Part shown: positions 6,996-13,567 of the stretch, one piece after another
Layout: each line of letters starts with the position of its first letter
How positions within the stretch are numbered: position 1 is the first letter of the stretch
NCBI GenBank assembly: GCA_900552155.1
Contig: URYU01000022.1
Span: 1 to 16,695 of the forward strand
DNA length: 16,695 nt
Direction of reading: 5' to 3'
DNA from: an uncultured Collinsella sp.
GTDB lineage: Bacteria > Actinomycetota > Coriobacteriia > Coriobacteriales > Coriobacteriaceae
Notes under the pieces: model-generated
Seen by the model: the letters and a program-made list of their open reading frames with translations, nothing else
What the model was told of the DNA's origin: nothing
Databases searched by the model: none
Position numbers and translations under genes: made by a program

Positions 6996-7976
6996 ATGAG
7001 CGATTTCCTAAACCGTATGAAGTCTGCCGCCAAGGCTGACCTTAAGACGATCGTCCTGCCCGAGGGCGAGGATCCGCGCACTATCGTCGCGGCCACCAAG
7101 ATCATCGAGGAGGGCCTGGCAAAGATCGTCATCCTGGGCAACCCCGACGAGATCAACGTTCCCGGCGCCACCGTCATCGACCCGCGCAATGCCGAGAAGC
7201 ACGAGGAGTATGCGCAAAAGTTTGCCGAGCTCCGCGCCAAGAAAGGCGTTACCATCGAGCAGGCTCGCGCCCAGGTGATGGATGCCACCTACTTTGGCAC
7301 CATGATGGTCAAGATGGGCGACGCCGACGGCCTGGTCTCCGGCGCCTGCCACTCCACCGCCGACACCCTGCGCCCCGCGCTTCAGATCCTCAAGACCGCC
7401 CCGGGCACCAAGCTGGTCTCGGCCTTCTTCGTGATGTGCACCGACACCCCGCAGTTCGGCACCGACGGCACGCTGATCTTCGCCGACTGCGGCCTCAACA
7501 TCAACCCGTCCTCCGACGAGCTCTCCGAGATCGCCATCGCCTCCGCTCACTCCTGGTCCACCTTCATGGGCAACGTTGAGCCGCACGTGGCCATGCTCTC
7601 CTACTCCACCATGGGCTCCGCTGGCGGCGAGGTCGCCAAGAAGGTCCAGGAGGCCGTGAAGTTCTGCAAGGAGAAGGCTCCCGAGCTCGCCATCGACGGC
7701 GACCTGCAGCTCGACGCCGCTATCGTCCCCACCGTCGCCCAGCTCAAGGCTCCCGGCTCCTCCGTCGCCGGTAAGGCCAACGTGCTCGTGTTCCCCGACC
7801 TCGAGGCAGGCAACATCGGCTACAAGCTGGTCCAGCGCTTCGCCGGCGCCGACGCTTACGGCCCCATCCTGCAGGGCATCGCCAAGCCGGTCAACGACCT
7901 GTCGCGCGGCTGCTCTGCCGACGACATCGTGGGTGTCGTGGCCATCACCGCCGTCCAGGCTCAGATGGCTGAGTAG
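6996..7976 (+). CDS. pta: Phosphate acetyltransferase
   Basis: This enzyme transfers the acetyl group of acetyl-CoA to phosphate, giving acetyl phosphate for acetate kinase; together they yield ATP during fermentation. The 326-residue product is the short, single-domain Pta form without the N-terminal regulatory domains of the E. coli enzyme. Recognisable blocks are TIVLPEGEDPRT near the N-terminus, DGLVSGACHSTADTLRPALQ in the middle, and the C-terminal run containing QLKAPGSSVAGKANVLVFPD, LEAGNIGYKLVQR and GPILQGIAKPVNDLSRGC, all characteristic of the PTA_PTB fold. ATG 6996 follows AAGGAG. Codon use is strongly GC-ending, suggesting high expression. Unusually, the acetate kinase genes are on the opposite strand and convergent, so pta and ackA are not one operon. 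Confidence 0.96.
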   Translation: MSDFLNRMKSAAKADLKTIVLPEGEDPRTIVAATKIIEEGLAKIVILGNPDEINVPGATVIDPRNAEKHEEYAQKFAELRAKKGVTIEQARAQVMDATYFGTMMVKMGDADGLVSGACHSTADTLRPALQILKTAPGTKLVSAFFVMCTDTPQFGTDGTLIFADCGLNINPSSDELSEIAIASAHSWSTFMGNVEPHVAMLSYSTMGSAGGEVAKKVQEAVKFCKEKAPELAIDGDLQLDAAIVPTVAQLKAPGSSVAGKANVLVFPDLEAGNIGYKLVQRFAGADAYGPILQGIAKPVNDLSRGCSADDIVGVVAITAVQAQMAE

Positions 7977-7991
7977 CGTACGCACTCGCCC

Positions 7992-8122
7992 GAAGGCCGT
8001 ACGGGCTAACCCCTGAAAACGTCCTCGACCAATGAAACGCCCCCGTTCTGCTCCTTCGGAGCTACGAACGGGGGCGTTTCTGGTCTGCGGATTGTTTTCA
8101 GGGGTTAGCCCGTACGGCCTTC
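7992..8122. repeat. 131-base nested inverted-repeat element after pta
   Basis: A perfect 29-bp inverted repeat pairs 7992-8020 with 8094-8122. Inside it, 8034-8048 pairs perfectly over 15 bp with 8066-8080, flanked by GACCA/TGGTC (8027-8031 with 8081-8085), and the innermost GCTCC-TTC-GGAGC is at 8050-8062. The internal 15-bp GC-rich hairpin probably acts as the pta transcription terminator. The 29-bp outer arms exceed any terminator need and resemble the ends of a miniature inverted-repeat element, although no flanking target duplication is seen. Confidence 0.8.
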
Positions 8123-8270
8123 TACCGCTACGTAGCAATTAGGGCATCTGGAGTGGACGGCGGCTTGGCTACGAGCTGAGGCTGAAGATCTGGATGGCCG
8201 GGTGCCGTTGCTGGGAGTGCAGGCGTTACTGGCGATGGTCACTTTGGGACTGGGATTTCCGCCTGCTAGC
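8123..8270. other. Non-coding gap before the ackA terminator
   Basis: These 148 bases complete the 352-base pta-ackA gap. No open frame with a ribosome binding site and no further strong stem was found; only a short CTACGTAG palindrome lies next to the inverted-repeat element. A minus-strand frame running from inside ackA through this stretch is low-complexity and looks spurious. Confidence 0.5.
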
Positions 8271-8306
8271 AAAAAGGCCTCCGGAGCTGTTGCTTTGGAG
8301 GCCTTT
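8271..8306 (-). terminator. Terminator of the first ackA
   Basis: A perfect 10-bp stem pairs 8297-8306 with 8273-8282. Read on the minus strand the stem ends in TTTTT (8275-8271). It lies 22 bases after the ackA stop codon. Confidence 0.88.
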
Positions 8307-8328
8307 CGTTTACTTGCAAATGCGCGCG

Positions 8329-9507
8329 TTAGTTGTTCTTGGTCAGACGCTCGACGTCGTGGGCGATCATGTATTCCTCGTCGGTGGGGATGACCATGAC
8401 CGTGACGGAGGAACCGGCGGCACTGATGACCTGCGGGCCATTGCCCACGGCCTCGCGGTTCTTGTTGTTGTCGATGCGCACGCCCAGCCACTCAAAGCAG
8501 TCGCAGAAGGCCTTGCGAATCGCCCAGTCGTTCTCGCCAATGCCGGCGGTAAAGGTGATGGTGTCCACGCCCGCCATGGAGGCGATCATGGAACCGGCCT
8601 GCTGCATGGCCTTGTAGGCGAACATATCGAAGGCGAGCAGGCAGCGCTCGTCGCCCTCGGAGGCGCGCGTGCGGATGTCGCGGGCGTCGTTGGAGATACC
8701 CGAAATGGCAAGCAGGCCGGACTGCTTGTTCATCATGTCGTCGACTTCCTGGTAGCTGTAACCGCCCTCGCGCTGCAGGTAGCATACGGTAGCCGGGTCA
8801 ATGGAACCGCAGCGGGTACCCATCATCAGACCGTCAAGCGGCGTGAGGCCCATCGTGGTGTCGCGGCACACGCCGTCCTCGATAGCAGCGAGCGAAGCAC
8901 CGTTACCCAGATGGCACGAAAGCAGACGGTGGCAGCGCGCACCCAGGATCTCCTTGGCCATCCCCCACTCATAGCGGTGGCTCGTGCCGTGGGCGCCGTA
9001 CTTGCGCACGTGGTACTTGTCGCACACGTCCTTGGGCAGCGCGTAGGTATAGGCGACCTCGGGCATGGTCATATGGAACGAGGTATCGAAGACCGCCACG
9101 TTGGGCAGCTCCGGATACTTCTCACGGCAGTACTCAATCGCCGCGGCCTCGCCGTAGTTGTGCAGCGGGGCAAGTGGCGCCACCTCAAGAATCTTGGCCA
9201 TAACCTCGTCGTCGACAACTACGGAATCATCGAAGTGCCAGCCGCCCTGAACGATACGATGCCCAATACCATCAATCGTAAAGTCGGTCTTCTCGAGCTC
9301 CTCGAGCACACGAGCGATAGCAGCGCGATGCTCGGGGAACGGGACCTCCTCGGTCTGCTTGGCGCCACCGTTCTCGGAGTGGCCAAAGATGCCCATGTCC
9401 GAACCGATACGTTCGCAGTTGCCCTTGGCGAAAACCTCGCGGGTATCGGTATCCAAAAGCTGATATTTAAGGCTTGAGCTGCCGGCGTTGACAACAAGTA
9501 CGTTCAT
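8329..9507 (-). CDS. ackA: Acetate kinase, canonical copy
   Basis: This enzyme transfers phosphate from acetyl phosphate to ADP, giving acetate and ATP. The 392-residue protein has every family signature: NAGSSSLKY at 7-15, IGHRIVQGG (R84), the catalytic aspartate D141 in FDTSFH, GAHGTSHRY (H173), CHLGNGAS in the nucleotide loop (N202), GTRCGSIDP (R232), FTAGIGEN (N326) and TDEEYMIA near the end (E377). Length and active-site residues match typical AckA. ATG 9507 follows AAAGGAG. The gene has its own terminator and a palindrome-rich upstream region, and is the downstream member of a tandem ackA pair. Propionate or butyrate use cannot be excluded from sequence alone. Confidence 0.96.
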   Translation of the reverse strand: MNVLVVNAGSSSLKYQLLDTDTREVFAKGNCERIGSDMGIFGHSENGGAKQTEEVPFPEHRAAIARVLEELEKTDFTIDGIGHRIVQGGWHFDDSVVVDDEVMAKILEVAPLAPLHNYGEAAAIEYCREKYPELPNVAVFDTSFHMTMPEVAYTYALPKDVCDKYHVRKYGAHGTSHRYEWGMAKEILGARCHRLLSCHLGNGASLAAIEDGVCRDTTMGLTPLDGLMMGTRCGSIDPATVCYLQREGGYSYQEVDDMMNKQSGLLAISGISNDARDIRTRASEGDERCLLAFDMFAYKAMQQAGSMIASMAGVDTITFTAGIGENDWAIRKAFCDCFEWLGVRIDNNKNREAVGNGPQVISAAGSSVTVMVIPTDEEYMIAHDVERLTKNN

Positions 9508-9562
9508 GAGACTCCTTTGCAGTGCAATACGGTCGACGCAGACCCCTTAAGGCGGCCGCATT

Positions 9563-9602
9563 TTAATAAGAAGTTATCACAACTTGATAAATAGCTATCA
9601 AG
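9563..9602 (-). promoter_or_regulatory. ackA upstream promoter/operator with TTGATA palindrome
   Basis: CTTGATA (9583-9589) and TATCAAG (9596-9602) form a perfect 7-bp dyad with a six-base spacer, and TTATCA at 9574-9579 pairs with TGATAA at 9585-9590, giving three alternating half-sites. On the minus strand two overlapping promoters fit: TTGATA (9601-9596) with GATAAC (9578-9573) at 17 bases, or TTATCA (9590-9585) with TATTAA (9568-9563) at 16 bases. The overlap of dyads and promoter suggests an operator; the binding protein is unknown. Confidence 0.45.
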
Positions 9603-9621
9603 CATATCGCCCAACGAGCAC

Positions 9622-9667
9622 AAAAGAGGGGCCAAACGGCGCTCGGTCGTCCAGGCCCTCCCCTCTT
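9622..9667 (-). terminator. Terminator of the second ackA
   Basis: AAGAGGGG (9667-9660 on the minus strand) pairs over 8 bp with 9631-9624, with further GGCC-rich pairing inside, and is followed on the minus strand by TTTTGTG. It begins five bases after the stop codon of the upstream ackA copy. Confidence 0.8.
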
Positions 9668-9671
9668 GCAA

Positions 9672-10850
9672 TTATTTGCCGTTGACGATGCGCTCGACGT
9701 CGGAAGCGATCATGAACTCCTCGTCCGTGGGGATGACGAAAATCTTGACCTTGGAATCCTTGGCGGACAGGCACCAAGCGCCGTCGCCGCGCAGGGCGTT
9801 GCGGGCATGGTCCATCTTGACGCCCATAAAGGCCAGACGGTCGGCCACGCCAGCGCGGACAGCCGGAGCGTGCTCGCCGATGCCGGCGGTGAAGACCAGC
9901 GTGTCCATGCCGCACATGGAAGTAGCCATCTCGGCAGCCTTGGCGGCAATCTTGTAGACAAACATGTCGAAGGCGAGCTGAGCCTCGGGGTCGCCGGCAG
10001 CGGCGAGCTCCTCGACGTTGCGGCAGTCGTTGGGCTTGCCTCCGGTCACAGCCAAAAGGCCGGACTTCTTGTTCATAATCTCGTCGACCTCATCGAAGGT
10101 GTAGCCGCCCTCGCGCTGCAGGTAGCAGACGGTGGCCGGGTCGATGGAGCCGCAGCGGGTGCCCATCATGACGCCGTCGAGCGGGGTGAGGCCCATGGTG
10201 GTGTCCATGCACTTGCCGTCCTCGATAGCGCACAGGGAAGCGCCGGAGCCGATATGGCACACGACGACCTTGCGGGCCTCGCCGTTGGTCATCTCGGCGA
10301 CCTTTTTGGAGATGTAACGGTAGCTGGTGCCGTGGGCGCCGTACTTACGGATGTGCAGCTTGTCGCAAACGTCCTTGGGCAGAGCGTAAGTCTTGGCGAC
10401 CTCGGGCATGTTGAAGTGGAAAGCGGTGTCATAGACCGTAACGTTGGGCAGGTCGGGATACTGCTCCAGGCAGAACTCAATAACGTTGGCCTCGGGGTTG
10501 TTGTGGAGCGGCGCCAGCGGGGCGACCTCGCGGATCTTGGCGAGAACGTCCTCGTCGACGAGGGAGGAATCGCCAAAGTACCAACCGCCCTGAACGATGC
10601 GATGGCCGATGCCCTCGATCTTGACGCCGTTGGCCTCGAGGTCCTTCAGGACGACCTCGATGGCGACCTTGTGGTCGGGGAACTCGATGTTCTCGGTCAC
10701 CTTCTTGGAACCGTTAGCAGCGTGGGTGAAGGTACCGCCGGTAAAGCAGACGCGCTCGCAGGAGCCCTTTGCGGACACCTTGTGGGACTTGGTGTCGATG
10801 ACCTGATACTTAAGGGTCGAAGATCCCGCGTTGACGACCAGAACGTTCAT
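9672..10850 (-). CDS. ackA: Acetate kinase family paralogue, variant active-site loop
   Basis: A second full-length acetate kinase of 392 residues, collinear with the neighbouring copy and roughly 60% identical by eye. The core catalytic residues are kept: N7, R84, D141, H173 in GAHGTS, R232 in GTRCGSIDP and E377 in TDEEF. Three normally conserved loop positions differ from the canonical copy: GAHGTSYRY instead of TSHRY (Y177), CHIGSGAS instead of CHLGNGAS (S202), and GIGEH instead of GIGEN (H327). It is therefore probably active, but may differ in nucleotide or acyl-phosphate preference. ATG 10850 follows AGGGAG. It is upstream of the canonical ackA, with a terminator between them, suggesting separate control after an old duplication. 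Confidence 0.92.
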   Translation of the reverse strand: MNVLVVNAGSSTLKYQVIDTKSHKVSAKGSCERVCFTGGTFTHAANGSKKVTENIEFPDHKVAIEVVLKDLEANGVKIEGIGHRIVQGGWYFGDSSLVDEDVLAKIREVAPLAPLHNNPEANVIEFCLEQYPDLPNVTVYDTAFHFNMPEVAKTYALPKDVCDKLHIRKYGAHGTSYRYISKKVAEMTNGEARKVVVCHIGSGASLCAIEDGKCMDTTMGLTPLDGVMMGTRCGSIDPATVCYLQREGGYTFDEVDEIMNKKSGLLAVTGGKPNDCRNVEELAAAGDPEAQLAFDMFVYKIAAKAAEMATSMCGMDTLVFTAGIGEHAPAVRAGVADRLAFMGVKMDHARNALRGDGAWCLSAKDSKVKIFVIPTDEEFMIASDVERIVNGK

Positions 10851-10903
10851 GTGTCTCCCTACTAACAGGCGGTGTGGCGCCGCCAGGTTACATACGCTTC
10901 AAT

Positions 10904-10940
10904 AATAAACCCAAACGCCCTCGCGCTCGGGTTTATTGGC
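10904..10940 (-). terminator. Candidate terminator of the MFS gene
   Basis: AATAAACCC (10904-10912) and GGGTTTATT (10929-10937) form a perfect 9-bp inverted repeat with a 16-base loop. On the minus strand it lies 35 bases after the transporter stop and the stem runs into TTTATTATT. It also lies in the upstream region of the second ackA, where no clear promoter was found. Confidence 0.6.
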
Positions 10941-10971
10941 GTTGATATATAAGTTATCGGTGCCTAAATAC

Positions 10972-12105
10972 TCATGTCCTTTGGCTTGTAAGACGAAATA
11001 GCGCGGGAATATACACCAAAGAAGAAATCCCGAGCGCGACAAGCAATACGACTCGAATGCCCGCAGCGCTGCTCAACACAGCGTTGAGCAGATAGAAAAG
11101 AATGGCACCCACCGCCACCATCTGGCTTTGAACCGAAATCAGTGAACAGCGCATCGATGAGTCGGCAGCATTTTGGAAAACTGAGTATTTGATTGGGGCA
11201 AACAACGAGTACGCAACCGTCTGCAGCACATAGAACACGGGCAGCAAATTAGCCGGAGTAAGGGGGATCAAAAACAAAGCTGTCAATACTAAGCGAATGA
11301 TGCCGCAAATACGCGCAAAACGGCCCTTGTCGACATGAGCAATCACACTGGGCACAATAAACCCTATGGAGGCGGAGGCAAGGAGCTGAACCGCAACGGT
11401 CACGCCCGAAGCGACAGCATTCATTCCGCGACCCGCAAGCAGCAGTGAGAAAAAGTCTTCCAGGGCGACAAAAGCAAATGCCTGAGAACAGTCCATGATG
11501 AACGCCGAACGAAGAATACCATTACACGCAATAGCGGCACCGATCATCTTCGGGCTAATTCCACGTTCAGGTGTCGCCGCAGTGCCCTCTCTTCGCATCT
11601 CAGGAATGCAGACAACAACAACCAACGTCAACACCATTGCGATGATATCTGCCGAAAGACCAATGAGATATGCACCGACAGACGAAATGAAACCGCCACC
11701 GCAAGCGGAGATGGCATAAGAGGCATAGAAAACAAATCGCTCAACGACATTAAGTCTTACGAGCTGGTCCCGAGAGACGCTGTCAATGTAAATCGCTTCG
11801 ATGGATCCGCTCACACATGCAGCGGCAAAACCTTTGAGAGCAAACGCGCCGATCAAAAGCAAAGGAGAACGGACAAGGAGTAGGGCGGCGTAGAATCCAA
11901 GCATTCCCACGACGTCAACGAGACCGCTCGTCTTTCGTCCAAGCCTATCAGCAATATAGCCAGTGGGAACTTCGAGGATGAACTTGCTCACTTGATATGC
12001 AATCATCATGCTAGAAATCGCCACCATCGAGAATCCGACGAATTCAAGGTAAACCGTCAGAAAATACAAAATGGTGCTGAAGTTCGACAGAAAAACGAAC
12101 GTCAT
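10972..12105 (-). CDS. Major facilitator superfamily transporter (probable efflux)
   Basis: An integral membrane transporter, probably a drug or metabolite exporter driven by ion gradient. The 377 residues counted from ATG 12105 are mostly hydrophobic, consistent with about 12 helices, and the MFS motif A is clear as GYIADRLGRKTSG after helix 2, preceded by EVPT. The substrate is unknown. The start is uncertain. ATG 12105 lacks a ribosome binding site and begins directly inside helix 1, while a strong GGAGGG site serves ATG 12131 in another frame. One extra T in the T run at 12113-12116 would fuse MKTVRF to LLYMTFVFLSNF, a natural MFS N-terminus. So the gene is either coupled to a short leader frame or frameshifted. 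Its base composition is AT-richer than the neighbours, which hints at transfer. The LysR gene lies just upstream. Confidence 0.82.
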   Translation of the reverse strand: MTFVFLSNFSTILYFLTVYLEFVGFSMVAISSMMIAYQVSKFILEVPTGYIADRLGRKTSGLVDVVGMLGFYAALLLVRSPLLLIGAFALKGFAAACVSGSIEAIYIDSVSRDQLVRLNVVERFVFYASYAISACGGGFISSVGAYLIGLSADIIAMVLTLVVVVCIPEMRREGTAATPERGISPKMIGAAIACNGILRSAFIMDCSQAFAFVALEDFFSLLLAGRGMNAVASGVTVAVQLLASASIGFIVPSVIAHVDKGRFARICGIIRLVLTALFLIPLTPANLLPVFYVLQTVAYSLFAPIKYSVFQNAADSSMRCSLISVQSQMVAVGAILFYLLNAVLSSAAGIRVVLLVALGISSLVYIPALFRLTSQRT

Positions 12106-12131
12106 ATAAAGCAAAACCGTACGGTTTTCAT
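12102..12131 (-). CDS. Nine-codon upstream frame of the MFS gene (leader peptide or broken N-terminus)
   Basis: ATG 12131 opens a 9-codon frame encoding MKTVRFCFI and ends in TGA that overlaps the downstream ATG as ATGA. It has the best ribosome binding site in the area, GGAGGG with six bases of spacing. It could be a leader peptide coupling translation to the transporter, or the true N-terminus separated by a one-base deletion. Confidence 0.45.
   Translation of the reverse strand: MKTVRFCFI
12113..12128. promoter_or_regulatory. Perfect 16-bp palindrome over the MFS start
   Basis: AAAACCGTACGGTTTT is fully self-complementary and lies between the ribosome binding site and the transporter ATG, inside the 9-codon upstream frame. 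It may be an operator or simply chance in coding sequence. Confidence 0.4.
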
Positions 12132-12140
12132 GCTCCGCCC

Positions 12141-12174
12141 TCCAAGAGTCAGCAATCTAAATCGGAATCTTGGA
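12141..12174 (-). promoter_or_regulatory. Hairpin overlapping the MFS ribosome binding site
   Basis: TCCAAGA (12174-12168, minus strand) pairs perfectly with TCTTGGA (12147-12141) across 20 bases. The second arm runs straight into the GGAGGG ribosome binding site at 12143-12138, so folding would hide part of it. This is the arrangement used in translational attenuation. Confidence 0.4.
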
Positions 12175-12213
12175 AAAGCATGAGGGCAAAGCTGTCAGCT
12201 ATGTGTTGCAGGG

Positions 12214-12232
12214 CGTCAATAATCACTTGACG
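12214..12232. promoter_or_regulatory. Candidate LysR-type binding dyad
   Basis: CGTCAA and TTGACG form a perfect 6-bp dyad with a 7-base spacer in the gap between lysR and the transporter gene. The arm-N7-arm layout resembles LysR-type boxes, though the strict T-N11-A pattern is not met. On the minus strand TTGACG could also be a -35 box, but no matching -10 box was found. Confidence 0.35.
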
Positions 12233-12250
12233 TCTCGAAGCCAATTAATC

Positions 12251-13141
12251 TCACGAAGCAAGATGACGCAATAGGTGCAGAAAAACCGTCTGATGTCGAT
12301 CGGTCCAGGCATTTTGTCGATAGCAAAAGTAGATGGGCAAGGCTACGTCATGCGAGCCTTCGATGGAGCACTCGCTTACTTCCAATCCATTTGATGCGAG
12401 AGAAGAGCCAGAAAAACTCAATATCAATCCCCCGGCTTGAAGAAACTCAGCCTGCGCCCTGTTTCCGTATTCGACATCGCGAAAGCGGAAATTAACCAGC
12501 TGAGCTTCGGGACATTGATTGATTGCATTGAGACAGGGTGACAAATTAATGGGAACAGCGAGCCTGCCGCCCAGCAGTTCACGAACGGTCATTGCACTCA
12601 CAGATTGATGACCCGCTGGGCACGAAAGAACCTTGAGCTCCTTTTCACCCAAGTATTTCGAAGAAAGGACACCGTCCTTTGGTTCCTCAAATGAGATGGC
12701 CGCATCCGAAATGCCAAGCACAAGCGATTCAAAGCATGTTGCCGTTGGCTGATGCCACACATCAAGATGAATCTGAGGGTGCGAGCGTTCAAACGAGTCA
12801 TACCAGTTTTCGGCAAAAAGGCGCCCCCGCCCATGTAGGCAGGGGGCGTAAAGACGAAAGTGGCCGTCGGGCGAGACGCCGTCGTCCCTCGATTGAGCGT
12901 ACTTTTTGAGATCGTCGACTTGTGCCAGGATCACGCGTGCACGACGCGCAAATTCTCTGCCCGCCGGAGACAAAACAGCCTCCCCCGCCGATCGGTTGAG
13001 CAAAACGATCTGATACTCAGATTCCAACTTTTTGATTGCCGACGAAACGGCCTGCGGACTCACATGAACAGCGCAAGCTGCTTTGCGCACGCCGCCATAG
13101 TTCGCTACCGCTTGAAGGTATTCGAGTTGAGAAAGCTGCAT
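12251..13141 (-). CDS. LysR-family transcriptional regulator
   Basis: A 296-residue DNA-binding regulator of normal LysR length. The N-terminal winged helix-turn-helix is clear: LEYLQAVANYGGVRKAACAVHVSPQAVSSAIKKLE type sequence over residues 7-40, with the recognition helix around VSPQAVSSAIKKLE, followed by LNRSAGEAVLSPAGREF (about 49-65) and a linker helix. The C-terminal two-thirds fits the periplasmic-binding-like effector domain, including a LYAPCLHGRG start and DAAISFE. ATG 13141 follows GGAG at eight bases. It lies 41 bases downstream of the HIT gene with no terminator, and 119 bases upstream of the transporter frame on the same strand, so it probably controls the transporter. Effector unknown. 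Composition is AT-richer than the flanking genes. Confidence 0.9.
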   Translation of the reverse strand: MQLSQLEYLQAVANYGGVRKAACAVHVSPQAVSSAIKKLESEYQIVLLNRSAGEAVLSPAGREFARRARVILAQVDDLKKYAQSRDDGVSPDGHFRLYAPCLHGRGRLFAENWYDSFERSHPQIHLDVWHQPTATCFESLVLGISDAAISFEEPKDGVLSSKYLGEKELKVLSCPAGHQSVSAMTVRELLGGRLAVPINLSPCLNAINQCPEAQLVNFRFRDVEYGNRAQAEFLQAGGLILSFSGSSLASNGLEVSECSIEGSHDVALPIYFCYRQNAWTDRHQTVFLHLLRHLAS

Positions 13142-13182
13142 AGATTACTCCAAAGGCAGCCAAGTCGACGGCCTACGCGCCC

Positions 13183-13518
13183 TCAGATGAGGTTCTCGCC
13201 CAAGTTCTTGCCGCCAAGGACGTGCATGTGGAAGTGCATGACGGTCTGACCGGCGTTAACGCCCTTGTTGGAGATGACGCGGAAACCGTCCTCCAAGCCC
13301 TTGGCCTTAGCGGCCTCCTGGATGGCGTGAGCCATGGCGCCCATGGTCTCGGCCGGTACGTTGTCGGCGATGTCGCTGTAGTGCTTCTTGGGGATCACGA
13401 GCGTGTGGACCGGCGCCTGGGGATTGAGGTCGTCGAACGCGATGACCTGGTCGTCCTCATAGACAACGGTCGAGGGGATCTCGTGGTTGGCGATTTTGCA
13501 GAAGATGCAATCACACAT
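13183..13518 (-). CDS. HIT-family nucleotide hydrolase
   Basis: A small cytoplasmic HIT protein of 111 residues that by family would hydrolyse adenosine nucleotide phosphoramidates or related nucleotides. The histidine triad is HFHMHVLGG with H95, H97 and H99. The N-terminus MCDCIFCKI carries the C4/C7 pair that often binds zinc in Hint proteins, followed by AFDDLNPQAPVHTLVIPKKHY. ATG 13518 is chosen because AAAGGA lies seven bases upstream; a GTG six codons earlier is less likely. A TATAAT on the minus strand about 30 bases upstream may give it its own promoter, but it also follows xseB by only 49 bases, so co-transcription with xseAB is likely. Confidence 0.94.
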   Translation of the reverse strand: MCDCIFCKIANHEIPSTVVYEDDQVIAFDDLNPQAPVHTLVIPKKHYSDIADNVPAETMGAMAHAIQEAAKAKGLEDGFRVISNKGVNAGQTVMHFHMHVLGGKNLGENLI

Positions 13519-13537
13519 GGTTGGTTCCTTTCTCACA

Positions 13538-13560
13538 GACCAAGGTAATTATATTTGGTC
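13538..13560 (-). promoter_or_regulatory. Candidate HIT promoter and small dyad
   Basis: The minus strand carries TATAAT at 13553-13548, about 30 bases before the HIT start, without a convincing -35 box. It sits in the loop of a 6-bp dyad GACCAA/TTGGTC (13538-13543 with 13555-13560). Confidence 0.35.
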
Positions 13561-13567
13561 AGGATGG

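Noticed and set aside
7008..8138. A 376-codon minus-strand frame opposite pta
   Set aside because: Product is glycine/aspartate/leucine-rich antisense; pta on the other strand has all family motifs and a good ribosome binding site.
8105..8491. A 128-codon minus-strand frame running out of ackA into the inverted-repeat element
   Set aside because: First part overlaps ackA in another frame and the rest is low complexity; no ribosome binding site.
8194..9477. A 427-codon plus-strand frame opposite the first ackA
   Set aside because: Antisense shadow of a canonical acetate kinase gene, lacking any start signal.
9666..10865. A 399-codon plus-strand frame opposite the second ackA
   Set aside because: It mirrors the acetate kinase frame codon for codon, and its product has the low-complexity look of antisense translation in GC-rich DNA.
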